Positions 59,501-64,000 of a stretch of DNA of 64,000 bases are shown here, one piece after another. Each line of letters starts with the position of its first letter. Position 1 is the stretch's first letter. This DNA comes from Polytrichum commune. Taxonomy: Eukaryota; Streptophyta; Polytrichopsida; Polytrichales; Polytrichaceae. Location of the stretch: NCBI GenBank assembly GCA_950295325.1, contig OX485803.1:19466001-19530000 (forward strand). The letters are read 5' to 3'. Both the position numbers and the translations under genes were made by a program. The notes under the pieces are model-generated. The model was not told where the DNA came from and did no database searches. It saw nothing but the letters and a program-made list of their open reading frames with translations.

Positions 59501-60289
59501 GCTCCAGTGTCGCTCAGCATCCTTAAACCCTGAGAAGAAGGTGTTTGCAAGCAGCAATCTCCCGCAACCCCTCGATGTGATCGTCTCCGACTTCGCTTAT
59601 CGTGTTCCTGTTGCATCATCGTCATCATCCATCCACATTGTCGGTGATTGGTAACCCATATCATCAACCCAATTTGACTCTTCTAGTTGAAGAAAAATAA
59701 GAACTTGAAACACTCGCCAATTCGCTATCCTGTACAATGCTCGATTACTCTACAGATCAATTCTACCCAACTCGATGTATGTCGGAATCCCCAAGGTAAT
59801 CACATGTTTCCACTTGACAATCGTTGATGACAGGAAAGGAATTGGTAATTGGTATCCCACCAACCCTACTGATACTTTCACTTGAATGAGATAACGATCT
59901 GAAACATTCGCCAATTCGCCGCTTATGTAATAATGCTTGATTGCTCTACACAATGTGTACCGAAGGTTTACCCCAAAATTTACCACATTTTTCCACTTGA
60001 GAATCGTCATTGATGACAGGGTATTATGTACAGATAGACCTACCTTGAATTGCTCCATAAAATTTGATGTGAGAGACGCCCATCGGTCCAGCTGCGAAGC
60101 CCCAGCTGCAAGAAACCCTGCACTACATGCGGACATCGCCATAGCCTTGGAGCTCATCATCTCCGTGGCTTGAAACCTCACCGCTCCCGAAGAGTTTCGC
60201 ATTCCTCCCTGCCCTCGCATCATGGCGCCCATGGCTGCCATCCAGGCTGGGCTCCTCTGCCATCCCAGCGCCCCGCCCATATCCATCAT
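56517..60289 (-). CDS. Rhomboid-family intramembrane serine protease, plastid-type (one apparent frameshift)
   Basis: Exons (minus): 60,289-60,044; 59,529-59,264; 58,871-58,817; 58,676-58,596; 58,393-58,297; 58,160-58,093; 57,628-57,529; 57,360-57,319; 56,672-56,517. All borders are GT-AG; the product is about 369 residues. Residues 1-80 are Met/Ser/Ala/Arg-rich without acidic clusters, fitting a transit peptide. Then follow [15 protein letters not shown] (first TM), [43 protein letters not shown] with the catalytic Ser, IDNWGH with the catalytic His, and [11 protein letters not shown]. Family members cleave membrane proteins within the bilayer; the plastid relatives are RBL10/RBL11-like. In exon 7 one extra C (plus strand, 57,540-57,541) breaks the expected IALNL block and shifts frame into exon 8. 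It is either a sequence error or a disabling change. Confidence 0.85.
59700..60025. repeat. Diverged tandem duplication inside rhomboid intron 1
   Basis: The blocks 59,705-59,838 and 59,899-60,020, about 193 bases apart, share CATTCGCCAATTCGC-type, TGATTGCTCTACA-type and TTTCCACTTGAGAATCGT-type words in the same order (for example GAAACACTCGCCAATTCG against GAAACATTCGCCAATTCG). It is intronic and non-coding. Confidence 0.7.
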
Positions 60290-60860
60290 CTCCTTCTTCC
60301 TTCACCCCTGCTGCATATTCCAACACCAATTTCTCCCTCGCTCAACTCCTTTCCACCGCTATGCTCTTTCTTCTCACTCACTCCAACACTCCAACACTCC
60401 AACACTCTTCCTCTCTTCTCCTACCTCAATACTTACACCAATCCTTTCCCACTCCTCCTGCAGTAAGCTGTCTGTTGGCAACAGATTCTTCTTATTATTC
60501 TTCTTCAATCTCCTTCTACCTCCTCCGTCCGAGTCCTAATGAGTTTGTTCTCGTGCAATTTCTAAGCTATCCCTCCCATTCCTGACGATGAGTCGTGGTT
60601 CTTCCGTAGCTTCTTCTCCAGCCTCACTTGTCGGCCCTGTTCTGTTCCTTTCTCCTTACATTCGGAGAAGACCATTCATCCATGGATGAAGACAGAAAAT
60701 GTTTCATTCGTGTAGGTGGGCCCAGCACCATGTCCATCCATCCTAACCCCATGCCATGTGGATATGGATGGGTAGAAGCAGTTGTAGCTTCAATCCCAAC
60801 ATTGACAAGGAGCCCCCTCTAAAAGGAAGACGTGCCTAATTAATCGAACGCAACAATAAT
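60290..60860 (-). promoter_or_regulatory. Putative rhomboid promoter and 5' UTR
   Basis: Upstream of the rhomboid Met on the minus strand. The region at 60,295-60,560 is CT-rich on the plus strand, so GA-rich in the transcript direction, a common feature of plant 5' UTRs. It includes the threefold CCAACACT repeat near 60,383-60,405. Plus-strand frames here (60,170-60,585) are not considered genes. Confidence 0.4.
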
Positions 60861-60894
60861 ATGGACACCTGTATATATTTGAGTGGGGTGTGGT

Positions 60895-61337
60895 TAGGTG
60901 TGAATCTAAGAACTTAAACAAAAAAGAAATGTGTTTCAAAGCAACTGGACTTTGTGTTCAAAGTGTTGTGCTAGCATTTTGAGTTTCAGTGTTCAACATG
61001 ATTGCCTAACATTTTTAAGAAGTGTGTGTTTGTTCATGTGCGCCTCGAGAATATAACCAAGGGATGTTGCATATGAGATGCAATTTGAATTTGCACTAGT
61101 TACGGCATCCCATGGTTATATTCTCAAGGCCCACATGAACGAACGCACACTACTCAATAATGTTATGTGGGGGGAACCGTATATGTATGACCATTCTTAT
61201 CATCCAATCAATTGTTGTATAATATCCCTTCGATGAAGTTGACTATTGAACCTAGAGTGGTTGGCATATTTTGAACAAATTGTTGAGTTGCTTTGAAACA
61301 CATTTCTTTTTGGTGCTAGTTCTTAGATCCACACCTA
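60895..61337. mobile_element. 443-bp foldback element (family C)
   Basis: The whole element folds on itself. The outer arms share AGAAATGTGTTTCAAAGCAA (left 60,929-60,948; reverse complement on the right at about 61,290-61,309) and end TAGGTGTG / CACACCTA. The inner arms carry CGAGAATATAACC and GGTTATATTCTCAAGG around 61,046-61,122. No target duplication was found. Diverged copies lie at 26,205, 31,285 and 55,650, with a hairpin core at 55,009-55,164. Non-coding. Confidence 0.8.
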
Positions 61338-62003
61338 GCGACGCTATCTTGTGAGAGGTGAGCAGTGAGCGGCGAGCGGTGAGCAGAAATTTTTTTTTAA
61401 AAATTAAAAAAATTTGATTTTAAAAAAAAAATCAGAATATTTGACTTAATTCTTACACCGAGTAGGACTCTTCGTATAGTTTCTTTACAAATATGACTAA
61501 AAGTAGATGGTACGTTTAACTGTGGATGGTGCCTATAACCGTGGAGTGGAAGAAATTATAAACTTTTGAAAAAACCATCCATAAAAGCGGAAGAAAACGA
61601 AAAAAAAAATTTAGAAAAAAAACTTCCAAAATAATAGGGAACATAAAATAAGGGATAAGAATGTAAATTAAAATTTTAAGTATTTATCCACGAAAACTCA
61701 AAAAAAGGAAAACAGATAATAAAAAAAATGAATTTTTTTTGTCCATATCCTTTTGGATCCGAGACAAGAATATTCTATAGTCACAATTGAGAATAAAAAA
61801 TAGAGAAAAATAGTCATTTTCATGGCAATCCTTTTGTATCCAAGATTGGAAAATTCATGGTTTCATAAATATGATCTTTTAATAATGTGCAGATTCAAAT
61901 ACAAATCAAAGGCAATTCAAATCAATTCCGCTATTTGAAGATGGAATTCACGAACTAAAAAGATCACTACCAAGCACCTTGAAGCATGAAGGAAGTCAAG
62001 GAA
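61338..62003. other. AT-rich spacer downstream of the transposase
   Basis: Very A-rich with poly-T and poly-A runs (61,389-61,430, 61,600-61,625), and a short GTGAGCGGCGAGCGGTGAGC repeat near 61,358-61,383. It probably includes the 3' end of the transposase element, but no terminal inverted repeat could be recognised. Confidence 0.4.
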
Positions 62004-64000
62004 CTACACAAGTGGTTCAGCAACTTTAGCAAGTTCTAAAATATGCATAACCTCATTGTAGCTAAAGTTGGGTGCGTGCATGAAAGTGTCCACTTTGTAA
62101 TCCATCTTGCAGAAATAGCGAAAGATGTAGTACACATGCTTGCAATACCTCCATTGACCCTTCTTTCCTAAGGTCTCTGATGTCATCTTCATGAAATCGG
62201 GGCAGGTACATCCCGGTAAATCGGTGATGGTAATACAATACACCTTTCCATTACCACTATCCATGGATATAACACACCCATATGCAGGGTATGGTATGGA
62301 CGTAACGCTTGTCACATGACAATTGTTCATAAGTCCTGCACTGCTCCACTTATTGCGATGCTCAGGAGTGGGTGCATCTGAGCTTCTTCTGATGGCAAAA
62401 CCGTCTCGAGTTGTAGGATGTGAGTTTGGATTCACAGGAGTTGGGAAATGTGATCTTGGAAGTGGCATGTTTGCTGCATTCTAGAATTGACGGCGCGGAG
62501 ATAAGGCACCACGTTGTTGGAGTTGGAAACCTGCCTCTTCTAGAGCCAAGATTCCTTTCATAGTTAAGTTTGTACCCTTCTTCACAGGCCAGGTCATAGG
62601 AACAGATGGCCAACCTACCACAAAGGATTTCTTGGTCCCCTTCACACATCGATTAATGTCATCTGCACAAAACCAAAATTCTGTAGAAATAGTTCGATGA
62701 GTTTTGTACCCCTTCTTATCGCCAACGTACGTAGGGGTAGGGGTGTCATGTGGACCTCGTCCTACTCTGGTATCGCATTTCTTATTAGTATGAGCATACA
62801 TGGCCTGGCATTTCCGTGCGGATTTGCTTGAAAGACAGGCAATATGCCACTTCGAAGGATTGCAGTTGGTTTCCAAAACGGAGGTAGTGTGTTGGACGCC
62901 CGAGTCAGGTTTAGATAGAGCCTCCTCAATGCGTGCTTTAGTGGACCTGGTACCATCACGTGGAATAGAGTAATTCACTGTATCCGACCGATGCGAATCA
63001 TGACTTGATCATGGTGGCAAATCTAACTTTCGTTTTGTGGACCCAAAAATCTCTGCGCCCTCAAGGCCTCCTTTCTTGGTCAATAGATCTGCAGCCCCAG
63101 GGTAAGAGTTAACCGCCTCAGCTATTAGCTTAGGGTCTCCAGAGCGTTGTGCATGGCGTAAACGAAGTTTAGATTTGTCTGGTCCCTTTCCTCCCTTCCC
63201 CCCTTTGAACCAAAATCGGTAGCTTGTAATCTGCATGAAAGCACGAACGAGATCGTCCACCGTTGCCTCGTACAAACATGTCATTGTGTTTCCGGACTGT
63301 TGCAGCCATCTGTTGTGGACAGTTTCCGCTAGATTGCAAGAAGGCATGTCCGCCCTCTCGTCAAGAGTGAGGTCCTGGAGAAACCACATGCAAAGATGAG
63401 TAATTAATGGCCTAACGATATGAATTACAGTGAAGGTTTAGTGTATTAAAACATGTGAAGTGATGCACAAACTTACAAGTTGCATAGAGCCGCCCTACTG
63501 TCTGTAGCGAAAGTGCCAGAATGCCATCCAGTCATTTAGAGAACGCCTTCCATCCTCTGTTGTAGCACCAGATGAAAGCCACCAACCCCGAATGACGTTA
63601 TACTGCGCTTCTGCTTCTTCTTGAGACTTAGCATCCTTCCAGACTTTGCACATAGCGATGTGCTGGTCTTGAAAACCCGGTAGAATGTTTTTAGAGGTGG
63701 CTCTTTGAAGGCACTTTGTCCAGTGAAACAAACATGTCCGCTCCCGGTTCTCCATGCATTTGTTGGGATCTCCATTGCCATATATTTTGCGAACGGCGTG
63801 CCAATTGGCTCCAGCACTATCAGCCATGAAGCCCTTGAAGTTTGTAGTCTCTAATTCATTCTTCCGCATAACTTCGTTCAGGTGAAGCCAAAACAATTCT
63901 TGGGCTTCTGCATCCTCAGATTGCATATCACAAAGGGCAATGGTCATTACCTTACAGTACTTGCTGTCGTAGACATGGCATGCCATAGTAGTCCAACTAG
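62004..64000 (-). pseudogene. Mutator-like transposase with SWIM zinc finger, 5' end beyond window
   Basis: The minus-strand frame is open in four blocks (63,986-63,495; 63,389-63,009; 62,978-62,481; 62,468-62,004), all in register, interrupted by TAG at 63,495, TGA at 63,009 and TAG at 62,481. A GT-AG intron of 102 bases (63,476-63,375) would keep register. MADSAGANWHA (second catalytic Asp region) followed by CLFHW is the C-x2-H pattern of Mutator-type DDE transposases. Near the end, CTCPDF...WRYCKH is a SWIM finger (CxC...CxH), common in that superfamily. A decayed copy lies at 1,090-2,060. Three stops but no frameshift point to recent inactivation, unless stops lie in unrecognised introns. 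The first catalytic Asp would lie outside the window. Confidence 0.75.

Noticed and set aside
10838-63986. Reassigned stop codons as an explanation for in-frame stops in the LINE and the transposase
   Set aside because: TAA and TGA end the kinase, rhomboid and 212-residue genes normally, and no stop codon is used as sense in their exons. The stops in the mobile elements are decay.
1-64000. CRISPR arrays, rRNA genes, LTR retrotransposons
   Set aside because: No regularly spaced direct repeats with unique spacers, no rRNA-like blocks, and no paired long direct repeats with gag-pol or integrase motifs were found.

Overview
The window reads as nuclear DNA of a green plant, most likely an alga, bryophyte or early vascular plant of the streptophyte line. 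The genes have many GT-AG introns of about 80 to 1,700 bases, one product looks like a plastid-type rhomboid protease, and there is a plant-style hybrid histidine kinase whose ectodomain looks bacterial. The species cannot be fixed from sequence alone. Genes are sparse, and most of the DNA is transposon-derived.

Layout. 1-3,300: a decayed Mutator-like transposase and gene-poor DNA. 3,300-20,720: a cluster of one LINE family. A nearly complete but dead copy (about 6,600-18,600) lies between two older relics on the same strand (3,340-6,560 and 19,384-20,720). 20,720-36,000: gene-poor DNA with MITEs, a second hAT MITE, and an opposite-strand relic of the same LINE that is itself split by younger insertions. 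36,000-50,274: a GC-rich leader, then a 15-exon hybrid histidine kinase whose introns carry a pogo-like element and MITEs. 53,395-54,033: an intronless gene of unknown function. 56,517-60,289 (minus): a 9-exon rhomboid-like gene with one apparent frameshift. 60,895-64,000: a foldback element and a better preserved Mutator-like transposase with a SWIM finger, running off the right edge.

The most unusual item is the LINE. Its ORF2 starts with a leader ending in a complete 2A ribosome-skipping motif (CGDIEPNPGP). An APE-type endonuclease, reverse transcriptase and RNase H follow. The C-terminus has a CCHC finger and a PD-(D/E)xK-like nuclease of the kind used by R2 elements. It therefore combines two endonuclease types, as in Dualen/RandI elements, with a 2A peptide, and it has a possible secreted Cys-rich ORF upstream of ORF1. 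Four copies of different ages in one window show a long-lived family. The copy here is dead: the reverse transcriptase YADD box reads YAND, and the expected RNase H glutamate codon is TAA.

The kinase, rhomboid and unknown gene have no evident functional link. No CRISPR arrays, rRNA genes or confident tRNA genes were seen.
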